Source of the DNA: DASWKG01 sp036396755
GTDB taxonomy: Bacteria > Actinomycetota > UBA4738 > CALAEC01
Assembly (NCBI GenBank): GCA_036396755.1
Contig: DASWKG010000140.1
Coordinates: forward strand, 1-8,028
Direction of reading: 5' to 3'
Length of the DNA stretch: 8,028 nt
Shown piece by piece: positions 1 to 5,783 of the stretch. The notes beneath the pieces were generated by a model. The model was given only the letters and a program-made list of their open reading frames with translations, was not told where the DNA came from and ran no database searches. The translations under genes and the position numbers were made by a program. Position 1 is the stretch's first letter. Each line of letters opens with the position of its first letter.

Positions 1-232
1 AGGAGGTCCTGGATCACGCGGTGGAGAACGACTTCATCGTTGTGTCCAAGGACGAGGACCTTCACCAGCTCGCCCTGCTCCAGGGCCCGCCTCTCAAGGT
101 CGTCTGGGTCCGGCTGGGAACTGCACCACCTCCGATGTTGAGGCCGCCCTGCGGACAGGCGCCGGCCGGATCGAAAGACTCGAAGCCGATGACGATGCGA
201 CGTTCCTCGTTCTCAGCGAGGCGAGTGGGTAG
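1..232 (+). pseudogene. DUF5615 PIN-like toxin, 5' truncated by window, frameshifted
   Basis: This is the C-terminal part of a DUF5615 (Mut7-C/PIN-like fold) protein. The family is usually the toxin partner of a small DUF433-type antitoxin, expected upstream and so outside the window. Frame 3 reads DHAVENDFIVVSKDEDLHQL, then LALLQGPPLKVVWVRLG, up to about position 118. This matches the family's 'IVTKDxDF..L' acidic motif and its 'PPKVxWLRLGN' strand. At that point the family expects Gly-Asn-Cys-(S/T)-T, but the frame changes. Reading on in frame 2 from 119 gives NCTTSDVEAALRTG, then an acidic helix, and ends LVLSEASG with a TAG stop at 230-232. The simplest explanation is one missing A (GGAAAC to GGAAC). 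Unshifted, frame 3 gives non-family sequence and runs across the tRNA gene. The family call comes from recalled motifs. The deletion could be real decay or a homopolymer sequencing error. Confidence 0.72.
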
Positions 233-258
233 GCCTACCAGCGATCCAAAACCTCGCT
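215..258. repeat. 7-bp inverted repeat enclosing a 12-bp palindrome
   Basis: AGCGAGG at 215-221 is matched by its reverse complement CCTCGCT at 252-258. Between them lies the perfect palindrome GGTAGGCCTACC at 228-239, which contains the toxin gene's stop codon. The element sits exactly between two convergent units: the toxin gene on plus and the tRNA on minus. A bidirectional transcript-end hairpin is therefore possible. No U-run follows on either strand, so it is not a standard intrinsic terminator and could be chance. Confidence 0.3.
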
Positions 259-261
259 CTG

Positions 262-333
262 TGCCCCCGGCAGGATTCGAACCTGCGCCCCTCGCTCCGG
301 AGGCGAGTGCTCTATCCCCTGAGCTACGGGGGC
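262..333 (-). tRNA. tRNA-Arg (anticodon CCG)
   Basis: The minus strand folds into a complete 72-nt cloverleaf. The acceptor stem GCCCCCG pairs fully with CGGGGGC and is followed by discriminator A. The D arm is GCTC/GAGC around AGGGGATA. The anticodon stem is CTCGC/GCGAG with loop CTCCGGA. The variable loop has 4 nt. The T arm is GCAGG-TTCGAAT-CCTGC. The anticodon is CCG (plus positions 298-300), which reads CGG, a common arginine codon in such a GC-rich genome. CCA is not encoded. The gene lies about 2 kb from argS, whose product would charge it, and is convergent with the decayed toxin gene. Its 3' end faces that accessory-looking gene. Confidence 0.97.
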
Positions 334-343
334 CCGTGACGAG

Positions 344-352
344 ATAGTAGCA
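344..352 (-). promoter_or_regulatory. Extended -10 promoter element for tRNA-Arg
   Basis: On the minus strand the sequence reads TGC-TACTAT, a good extended -10 match (TGn + TAnnnT). It ends 10 bases before the mature tRNA 5' end, so transcription would start about 3-5 bases upstream of the tRNA. No good -35 hexamer is visible, which is usual for extended -10 promoters. It lies in the 66-base gap after the sigma-factor gene on the same strand, so the tRNA is probably transcribed on its own. Confidence 0.5.
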
Positions 353-399
353 ACCGGGGAACTGCGCGCTCGCCGGCCGGGATCGCCTTCGGGCCTGGG

Positions 400-1728
400 C
401 TAGAAGCCGCCGAGGCCGATGCCGCCGCCGTCGGAGCTGCCGTCGAGGGCGGGAGTCTCGCCGCCGGTCCCGGGGCCTTCGCTCCCCGTCCCGCCGCCGG
501 AGCCCGACGAACCACTCGCGGGGGGCTGCTCGGAGCCGCCGCCGGTTCCGCCGGTGTCGGAGGTCACCGTTCCCTCGTCGGAGCTCGCGGGAGGTGGCGT
601 TCCGCCGCTGCCGCCACTGCCGCTGCCGCTGCCACCCGGGTCCTTGCCGCTGCCGTCGTCCGCGGGCGGGGGAGCGACGGTCCCACCACCGCCGGATCCC
701 CATCCCGTGTCCGAAGAGGTGGATCCCGTGCCGCCCGAGTCGGGCGGTGTGTCGGTGGCCGGAGGAGGCGGTGGCGCGTCGCCGGACCCGGAGCCGGTGG
801 AACCGGTGTCGCCCGAGCCGTCCGCGGGTGTTCCGCTCGCCGGCACGTCGGTCGAGCCGGTGCCCGTGGTGTCGGCGGTGGGCACCGTCCCCGAGGACCC
901 GGCGGAGCCGCCGGTGGCGGGCAGAACGGAACGCCCGGTCCCGCCGGTGTCGCCGGTGAGGGTGGGGCCCCCGACGAGCGCACCCACGGGGCCTTCCTCA
1001 CGGGCCTGCGTGTCGCTGAACACCGGGACCGCCCGGTCGGGTCGCTCGTCGGAGGAGGGAGCAGAGGGAGAGCTCATCGCGCCGACGGCGATGATCGCCG
1101 CCGTGGCCACGGTGGCCAGCGTTCCGGCGTAGGCCGAGGCGGCGGCCTGGCCCGCTCCGCTGGTCGCGACCATCTGCTCGGAGATGCGGACCCGGCGCCA
1201 CACGAATGCGACCGGCCACACCGCGACGCCCATCGCTCCCTCGAGAAGGACGCGCAGGCGGCGACGCCCGCGAAGGAGCAGGGACTCGACGGCGGGGACG
1301 GTCGTGCCGAGGGTCCGAGCGATCTCTTCCTGGGACAGACCCATCCACTCCTTCATGTGGAGGGCCTGCTGCTGGGAGTCGGTGAGGGAGCGGACCGCGT
1401 CGCGGATGCGGCGGCGATCCTCGAGCGCGACGACGGTGTCGGCGGTGTCGTCGGCCGTCTCGCGCTCGACGGTCGTGATGTCCTCGACGAGGTCGGGCTT
1501 GATGCGGCGGCTGCGGTCGATGGCGAGGTTCCGTAGGACGGTCATGAGCCAGGCGATGCCCGGGTCGCGGCCGCCGTGGTGGCGCCAGGCGCGCAGGAAG
1601 GTCTCCTGCACGAGATCCTCGGCCTCATCGGCCGGCAGCCAGCGCCGAGCGCGCCGGTAGAGCGTGGGGAAGTGGGCACGGTATGCTGAGTCGAGGTCGT
1701 GCTGAAGGTCCTCGGGAACCGCAACCAT
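400..1728 (-). CDS. ECF-type sigma-70 factor with membrane anchor and Gly/Ser-rich tail
   Basis: Predicted 442-residue protein. Residues about 10-77 form sigma region 2: the helix DLVQETFLRAWRH (about 39-51) is the core-binding signature, and WLMTVLRNLAIDRSRR (60-75) covers the -10 recognition helix. Residues about 104-160 form sigma region 4: LSQEEIARTLGTTVPAVESL is the helix-turn-helix, followed by LLLRGRRRLR. ECF factors normally end about here (170-200 aa). This one continues with a basic patch (WRRVR, 177-181), an Ala-rich hydrophobic helix at about 195-218, and a roughly 224-residue tail rich in G, S, T, P and D with no cysteine seen. Basic residues before the helix and an acidic tail after it suggest N-in/C-out topology, so the sigma domains would be tethered at the inner face of the membrane. 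The start is the ATG at 1728, preceded by AAGGGGGG. A GTG at 1773 is also in frame but adds 15 non-conserved residues. No separate anti-sigma gene is visible next to it. The target regulon cannot be read from the sequence. Confidence 0.88.
   Translation of the reverse strand: MVAVPEDLQHDLDSAYRAHFPTLYRRARRWLPADEAEDLVQETFLRAWRHHGGRDPGIAWLMTVLRNLAIDRSRRIKPDLVEDITTVERETADDTADTVVALEDRRRIRDAVRSLTDSQQQALHMKEWMGLSQEEIARTLGTTVPAVESLLLRGRRRLRVLLEGAMGVAVWPVAFVWRRVRISEQMVATSGAGQAAASAYAGTLATVATAAIIAVGAMSSPSAPSSDERPDRAVPVFSDTQAREEGPVGALVGGPTLTGDTGGTGRSVLPATGGSAGSSGTVPTADTTGTGSTDVPASGTPADGSGDTGSTGSGSGDAPPPPPATDTPPDSGGTGSTSSDTGWGSGGGGTVAPPPADDGSGKDPGGSGSGSGGSGGTPPPASSDEGTVTSDTGGTGGGSEQPPASGSSGSGGGTGSEGPGTGGETPALDGSSDGGGIGLGGF
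430..1070. repeat. Low-complexity tail-coding region with 6-base periodic core
   Basis: This stretch encodes the sigma factor's extracytoplasmic tail. It is built from short imperfect repeats of Gly-Ser, Thr-Gly-Gly and Pro-Pro codons. The clearest piece is at about 602-636, where CCGCTG-like hexamers repeat in tandem and encode alternating Ser and Gly on the minus strand. Such tracts are prone to slippage, so tail length may vary between strains. The repeats are imperfect and have no fixed spacer, so this is not a CRISPR array. Confidence 0.6.
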
Positions 1729-1732
1729 CCGT

Positions 1733-1740
1733 CCCCCCTT
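1733..1740 (-). promoter_or_regulatory. Ribosome binding site deciding the sigma-factor start
   Basis: On the minus strand AAGGGGGG lies 4 bases before the ATG at 1728. It is purine-rich and well placed to pair with the 16S tail. The alternative GTG at 1773 has only AGGA at a cramped distance. This supports the shorter protein, which begins MVAVPEDLQHDLD as ECF factors typically do. Confidence 0.5.
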
Positions 1741-1771
1741 CGTCCCCAGGCCGGAAGCGGACCCTCCGGCC

Positions 1772-1798
1772 ACCGTTCCTATCTGTATTCGACGTTCC
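1772..1798 (-). promoter_or_regulatory. Possible ECF-type promoter of the sigma-factor gene
   Basis: On the minus strand GGGAACG (GGAACG at 1798-1793) resembles the GGAAC -35 element used by many ECF sigma factors. A CGGT at 1775-1772 sits 18 bases further on as a weak -10 candidate. A second GGAACG occurs at 1779-1774. Many ECF factors drive their own promoter, so this may be autoregulatory. The -10 match and spacing are imperfect, and in a GC-rich genome a chance match is quite possible. Confidence 0.25.
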
Positions 1799-1861
1799 CT
1801 TCCGGATTCCTGCTTCTTTCGGGTGTTTTTTTCCGGGTTCTTCCGGCCCGATCTGCCCTGG

Positions 1862-1867
1862 TATGAT
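1862..1867 (+). promoter_or_regulatory. Possible -10 hexamer TATGAT at the response-regulator start
   Basis: TATGAT matches the housekeeping -10 consensus in five of six positions and stands out in this GC-rich context. It overlaps the proposed ATGATG start codons. If it is a promoter, transcription would begin near 1874 and translation would have to start at GTG 1878 on an almost leaderless mRNA. The -35 region is weak (TTCTTC at 1838-1843, 18-base spacer). Confidence 0.25.
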
Positions 1868-2264
1868 GGCCGCGCTCGTGGCGGATGCGGTTGGACGGAT
1901 CCTGGTCGCCGACGACGACCCGGTGATCCTCAGGCTCCTCGAGGTCAATTTCACGCTCGAGGGGTTCGAGGTGGAGCTGGCCGGCCGAGGCGAGGAGGCC
2001 CTCGACAAGGCACAGGAGGGCGGCTTCGACCTGATCCTGCTCGACGTGATGATGCCCGGTCTGGACGGGTGGCAGGTATGCGAGCGCTTGAAGGCCGACC
2101 CCCTCACCGCCGATGTCCCCGTGGTGTTCCTGTCCGCCCGCACCCAGGAGCAGGACCGCGCCCGCGGCTTCGGCCTCGGTGTTGCCGCCTACGTGACGAA
2201 GCCCTTCGACCCCGACGAGCTGATCGAGCTGGCGAGGAAGCTCGTCAGCCAACCCACCTCCTAG
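1863..2264 (+). CDS. Single-domain (receiver-only) response regulator
   Basis: Predicted 133-residue CheY-like receiver with no output domain. Strand 1 is GRILVADDDP with the acidic Mg-binding pair (D18, D19). The phospho-acceptor is D61 in LILLDVMMPGLDGW. The switch Ser is S91 in VVFLSAR. The conserved Lys is K113 in YVTKPFDPDEL. All phosphorelay residues are present, so it should accept phosphate from a histidine kinase, but no kinase is in the window. The family acts through protein-protein contacts in the cytoplasm, so the partner is unknown. It is divergent from the sigma factor (134-base gap) and ends 19 bases before argS, so it probably leads that transcript. The start is uncertain: ATG 1863, ATG 1866 and GTG 1878 are all possible, and none has a clear ribosome binding site. 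The frame is open upstream to 1683, but that extension overlaps the sigma gene and is not receiver-like. Confidence 0.9.
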   Translation: MMAALVADAVGRILVADDDPVILRLLEVNFTLEGFEVELAGRGEEALDKAQEGGFDLILLDVMMPGLDGWQVCERLKADPLTADVPVVFLSARTQEQDRARGFGLGVAAYVTKPFDPDELIELARKLVSQPTS

Positions 2265-2283
2265 CCGGGGCGGGGCGGCCGGG

Positions 2284-3978
2284 ATGAGCGAAGCCGAGAT
2301 CTCCGACCTCGTGCATCGGGCCGTCTCCGGCGCCGCCGAGGAGCTGGGCCTCGACGCGATCCCCGACCCGTCGGAGATCGAGATCTCCCGACCCCGGCAG
2401 AAGGAGCACGGCGACTACGCGACGAACGTGGCACTGGCGCTCGCGGCGCGGCTCGGGCGGAACCCCCGCGAGGTGGCCGAGGTCATCGTCGGCCACCTGC
2501 CGCCCAGCGAGCACGTGGCGCGCGCCGAGGTCGCGGGCCCCGGGTTCATCAACCTCACGATGGAGCACGGCTGGCTCCACCGCGTGCTGGAGGACGTCGA
2601 GCGGCTGGGCCGCGAGTACGGGCGCGTCGACGTCGGCGCGGGCGAGCGCGTGCAGGTCGAGTTCGTGTCGGCGAACCCCACGGGGCCGCTCCACGTGGGA
2701 ACGGGTCGCAACGCGGCGGTGGGCGACGCCCTCGCATCGGTGCTCGACGCGGCCGGCTTCCGGGTGGAGCGCGAGTACTACGTGAACGACGCCGGGACCC
2801 AGGCCGCGGTCTTCGCCGCCTCGCTCGAAGCGCGCTACCTCCAGCGCTTCGGCCGGGAGGCGGAGGTGCCGGAGGGCGGATACCACGGCGAGTACCTGCG
2901 CGACCTGGCGGCCGAGGTGGCCGGCGATCTCGGCGACGCCCTGCTCGAGCTCCCTGCCGACGAGCGGCTGGCGCGTCTCCGCGAGGAGGGGATCCGCCGC
3001 TCGCTCGACGCCATCCGCGCGACCCTCGATCGCTTCGGCGTGGGGTTCGACACCTGGTTCCACGAGTCCGAGCTGCACGAGAGCGGCCGCGTACACCAGG
3101 CCATCGAGCTCCTGAAGGAGCGAGGGGTGGCCTACGGGGCCGATGGAGCGATCTGGTTCGAGTCCACCCGGTACGGCGACGACAAGGACCGGGTGCTCGT
3201 CCGGGCCTCCGGCGAGCCGACCTACCTCGCACCCGACTGCGCGTACCTCCGCGAGAAGTTCGCCCGCGGGTTCGACCGCGCGATCTACGTGTGGGGGGCC
3301 GACCACCACGGCTACATCAAGCGCGTGCTCGGAGCGGCGCAGGCCTTCGGCTACGACCCGGACCGGGTGGAGTTCATCATCACCCAGCTCGTCGCGCTCT
3401 ACCGGGGTCGCGAGCCGGTGAAGATGAGCAAGCGCGCCGGCGACATCGTGACCCTTGACGAGCTGCTCGACGAGGTGGGCGTCGACGCGGCCCGCTACAC
3501 GCTCTTGACCCGCTCGCCCGACACGCCGCTCGACTTCGACATCGAGCTCGTCGCGAGCCAGACCCTCGACAACCCCGTGTACTACGTGCAGTACGCGCAC
3601 GCGCGCATCTCGAGCATCATCCGCTACGCCGAGGAGCAGGGCGTCGGGCTGGTGCCGTTCGAGGAGACGCCGGTCGAGCTGCTGACGCACGACGCCGAGC
3701 TCGACCTCCTTCGGAAGGTCTCCGAGCTGCCCGAGCAGGTGACGCTCGCCGCGAACCTGCGCGCGCCCCACCGCCTCACGCGATTCGCCGAGGAGCTGGC
3801 GGCCACGTTCCACCGGTTCTACACCGAGTGCCGGGTGGTGACGGACGACGAGGGGCTCACCCGGGCCCGGCTTCTGCTGGCGGCGGCGACCCGGCGGACG
3901 ATCGCGAACGTGCTCGGGCTCCTGGGCGTGAGCGCGCCCGAGTCGATGGAGCGGCTCCGGAGCGAGGAGGGGACGTGA
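2284..3978 (+). CDS. argS: Arginyl-tRNA synthetase (class I)
   Basis: This enzyme joins arginine to tRNA-Arg using ATP, in the cytoplasm. At 564 residues it is full length. The N-terminal Add-1 domain covers about 5-110 and includes the usual KEHGDYATNVA (40-50) and GPGFINL. The catalytic Rossmann domain follows with EFVSANPTGPLHVG (126-139), YVNDAG (166-171), VWGADHHGY (336-344) and the KMSKS loop as KMSKR (380-384). The DALR anticodon-binding domain runs from about 430 to the end, with NPVYYVQYAHAR and the closing APESMERL. The HIGH motif reads HVGT, with the last His replaced by Thr. Non-canonical forms at this site occur in other ArgS proteins, so activity is expected. The ATG start is preceded only by a G-rich stretch. 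The stop codon overlaps the start of lysA. Confidence 0.97.
   Translation: MSEAEISDLVHRAVSGAAEELGLDAIPDPSEIEISRPRQKEHGDYATNVALALAARLGRNPREVAEVIVGHLPPSEHVARAEVAGPGFINLTMEHGWLHRVLEDVERLGREYGRVDVGAGERVQVEFVSANPTGPLHVGTGRNAAVGDALASVLDAAGFRVEREYYVNDAGTQAAVFAASLEARYLQRFGREAEVPEGGYHGEYLRDLAAEVAGDLGDALLELPADERLARLREEGIRRSLDAIRATLDRFGVGFDTWFHESELHESGRVHQAIELLKERGVAYGADGAIWFESTRYGDDKDRVLVRASGEPTYLAPDCAYLREKFARGFDRAIYVWGADHHGYIKRVLGAAQAFGYDPDRVEFIITQLVALYRGREPVKMSKRAGDIVTLDELLDEVGVDAARYTLLTRSPDTPLDFDIELVASQTLDNPVYYVQYAHARISSIIRYAEEQGVGLVPFEETPVELLTHDAELDLLRKVSELPEQVTLAANLRAPHRLTRFAEELAATFHRFYTECRVVTDDEGLTRARLLLAAATRRTIANVLGLLGVSAPESMERLRSEEGT
3965..3972 (+). promoter_or_regulatory. Ribosome binding site setting the lysA GTG start
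   Basis: AGGAGGGG lies inside the last argS codons, with its AGGAGG core 4 bases before the GTG at 3975. It is the strongest Shine-Dalgarno match of the cluster. It favours this GTG over in-frame upstream codons (open back to 3828), which would push lysA deep into argS and add sequence with no family similarity. Confidence 0.65.
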
Positions 3979-5783
3979 CGTCCGGGCCGTGGCCGCCGTT
4001 CGTCGAGCTCGGGCCCGAGGGTCTGCTCGCGGGGGGCCGGCACGCGGAGGATCTCGCGTCCGAGTTCGGGACGCCCCTCGTCGTCGTCGACGAGGGGCAC
4101 GTCCGGGCGCGGTGCCGGGCGTTCGTCGGGGCCTTCGACCGCGCGCTCTGGGCGGTGAAGGCGTTCCCCGCCCAGGCCCTCATCGACATCGTCCGCCGCG
4201 AGGGGATGGGCCTGCTCGCCGCCACCGGGGGCGAGCTCGACACCTGCCTCCGGGCCGGAGCCCCCCCCGAGGCCATCGTCCTCCACGGCAACAACAAGAC
4301 CGACGCCGAGCTCCATCGCGCCGTCGCCGAGGGCGTCGGGCACCTGATCCTCGACAGCGAGGAGGACGTCCTTCGCATCGACGCCGTGGCACGTGGCCGC
4401 GGCGCGACGCAGCCGGTGCTCCTTCGGATCGCGCCGGGCGTCGAGGTCTCGACCCACCAGTACGTGACGACCGGCGCGCCCGACACGAAGTTCGGCGTTC
4501 CGGTCGCCGGCGGGATGGCGATGGCGGCCCTGAAGCGCGCGCTCGCGGCGCCGAACCTCGCCCTGCGCGGCCTCCACGTCCACGTGGGCTCCCAGCTCCT
4601 CGACCTCGCCCCCTACCTCGGCGCGCTGGAGGTCGCCCTCGACCTGCTCGCGGAGGCGCGCCGCGAGCTCGGGTTCGAGGCGGCCGTGCTCGACGTGGGC
4701 GGCGGCATCGGGAGCAGCTACGTCGACGAAGAGCCCCCGTCCCCCGAGGAGCTCGGGCGAGCGGTCGGGGAGGCGCTCGAGGCGGGGGCTCGGGAGCGCG
4801 GGCTCCCGAGGCCCGAGCTGTGGGCGGAGCCGGGCCGCGCGATCACCGGGGGCGCGGCGATCACGCTCTACCGCGTCGGCTCGGTGAAGGAGGTGCCGGG
4901 CATCCGTCGATACGTGGCGGTCGACGGGGGGATGTCCGACAACATCCGGCCGGCGCTCTACGGCTCGCGCTACACCTTCGCGCTGGCGTCGCGGCCCGGC
5001 GAGGCGCCCGAGTCGCCGGTGGCGGTCGTCGGCCGGCACTGCGAGTCGGGCGACATCCTCGCGGAGCGGGTCTCGCTGCCCGGGGACGTTCGCCGCGACG
5101 ACCTGCTCGCGGTCGCCGCGACCGGGGCCTACGAGTACGCGATGGCCAGCACCTACAACAAGGTCGGCCGGCCGGCCGTGATCCTGGTCGGCGACGACGG
5201 CCCTCGCCTGATCCTCCGCCGCGAGGACGAGGACGACCTGGCCCGCCTCGACGTGGGGCCGCCCGGGGTCGACCTCGCCGAGGCGCCCCCGGGCGTTCGC
5301 GTCCGGTCCGCCGTGCCGCGCGATGCGCGCGGCGTGACGATCCTCGTCGAGGCCGTCGCGCTCGAGGGGCGGTACCTGCGGACCGAGCGCCCGGCCTTCC
5401 ACCCGCGCGGGGTGCGTCGCCGGCTCCGCCGCTCGTGGACCCGGGAGTCCGCCGAGCTCGTGGCGGTCTCGGGCCGGCGCGTGGTCGGCCAGCTGAGCGC
5501 CGTGCGCGAGCGTGGCCGCGCGACGCACCACGTCGCCTCGTTCGGGATGGCGGTCGCCGCCGAGTGGCGGGGCAAGGGCGTGGGCTCGGCGCTCATCGCC
5601 GAGGCGATCCGCTGGGCGCGGTGGGCCGGGGTGGAGAAGCTCACCCTCTCGGTGTTCCCGCACAACGACGCGGCCCGGGCGCTGTACCGGAAGTTCGGGT
5701 TCCAGGACGAGGGGGTGCTGCGGGCGCACACCAGGAAGTCGTCGGGCTACGAGGACGAGGTGGTGATGGCACGGTGGGTGTGA
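3975..5783 (+). CDS. lysA: Diaminopimelate decarboxylase fused to a GNAT acetyltransferase domain
   Basis: Predicted 602-residue protein with two domains. Residues about 10-426 are a complete PLP-dependent diaminopimelate decarboxylase, the last step of lysine synthesis (meso-DAP to lysine plus CO2). Visible signatures are the Schiff-base Lys K62 in WAVKAFP, HGNNKT (104-109), HVHVGSQ (201-207), the phosphate-binding DVGGGIG (240-246), AEPGR (284-288), the active-site HCESGD with C356, and AYEYAMASTYN (385-395). The usual C-terminal RRE..DDLxxLD follows at 416-426. A linker of about 13 residues (GPPGVDLAEA...) leads into a GNAT fold at about 440-602. Its acetyl-CoA loop RGKGVGSAL (532-540) is preceded by the beta-4 strand FGMAVAAEW, and YRKFGFQDEG (571-580) is the usual late motif. 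LysA alone is about 420-450 aa, so the extra 160 residues are a true extension with no stop or frame change. The GNAT substrate is unknown. The start overlaps the argS stop (GTGA). Confidence 0.95.
   Translation: MTSGPWPPFVELGPEGLLAGGRHAEDLASEFGTPLVVVDEGHVRARCRAFVGAFDRALWAVKAFPAQALIDIVRREGMGLLAATGGELDTCLRAGAPPEAIVLHGNNKTDAELHRAVAEGVGHLILDSEEDVLRIDAVARGRGATQPVLLRIAPGVEVSTHQYVTTGAPDTKFGVPVAGGMAMAALKRALAAPNLALRGLHVHVGSQLLDLAPYLGALEVALDLLAEARRELGFEAAVLDVGGGIGSSYVDEEPPSPEELGRAVGEALEAGARERGLPRPELWAEPGRAITGGAAITLYRVGSVKEVPGIRRYVAVDGGMSDNIRPALYGSRYTFALASRPGEAPESPVAVVGRHCESGDILAERVSLPGDVRRDDLLAVAATGAYEYAMASTYNKVGRPAVILVGDDGPRLILRREDEDDLARLDVGPPGVDLAEAPPGVRVRSAVPRDARGVTILVEAVALEGRYLRTERPAFHPRGVRRRLRRSWTRESAELVAVSGRRVVGQLSAVRERGRATHHVASFGMAVAAEWRGKGVGSALIAEAIRWARWAGVEKLTLSVFPHNDAARALYRKFGFQDEGVLRAHTRKSSGYEDEVVMARWV

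Noticed and set aside
21..347. Unshifted toxin frame continuing to 347
   Set aside because: After about 118 the translation loses all family similarity and reads through the tRNA gene. The frameshift explanation fits better.
602..636. Tandem hexamers as a CRISPR or regulatory repeat
   Set aside because: Imperfect, spacer-less and in frame with the sigma tail. They encode Gly/Ser repeats.
419..1132. 237-residue proline-rich plus-strand open frame
   Set aside because: It is the antisense of the sigma factor's Gly/Ser-rich tail. The Pro-rich composition follows from GGC/GGT codons read backwards. It has no recognisable domain and no ribosome site.
1729..1773. GTG start at 1773 for the sigma factor
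   Set aside because: It adds 15 Gly/Ser-type residues not expected before region 2, and its AGGA is too close to the codon. ATG 1728 has a better ribosome site.
1825..1832. T-run as an intrinsic terminator
   Set aside because: No stable hairpin precedes it on the plus strand, and it lies in the divergent promoter region where no transcript should end.
2245..3813. 522-residue minus-strand frame opposite argS
   Set aside because: A shadow produced by GC-rich third positions. argS on the plus strand has every class I signature.
3819..5729. 636-residue minus-strand frame opposite lysA
   Set aside because: Arg/His/Pro-rich shadow with no motifs. The plus strand carries the full LysA-GNAT protein.
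3989..5779. Long N-terminal extension of the hom frame overlapping lysA
   Set aside because: It is Arg/Gly/Ala-rich shadow sequence. Homoserine dehydrogenase similarity begins only at the GTG near 5780 with the Rossmann loop.
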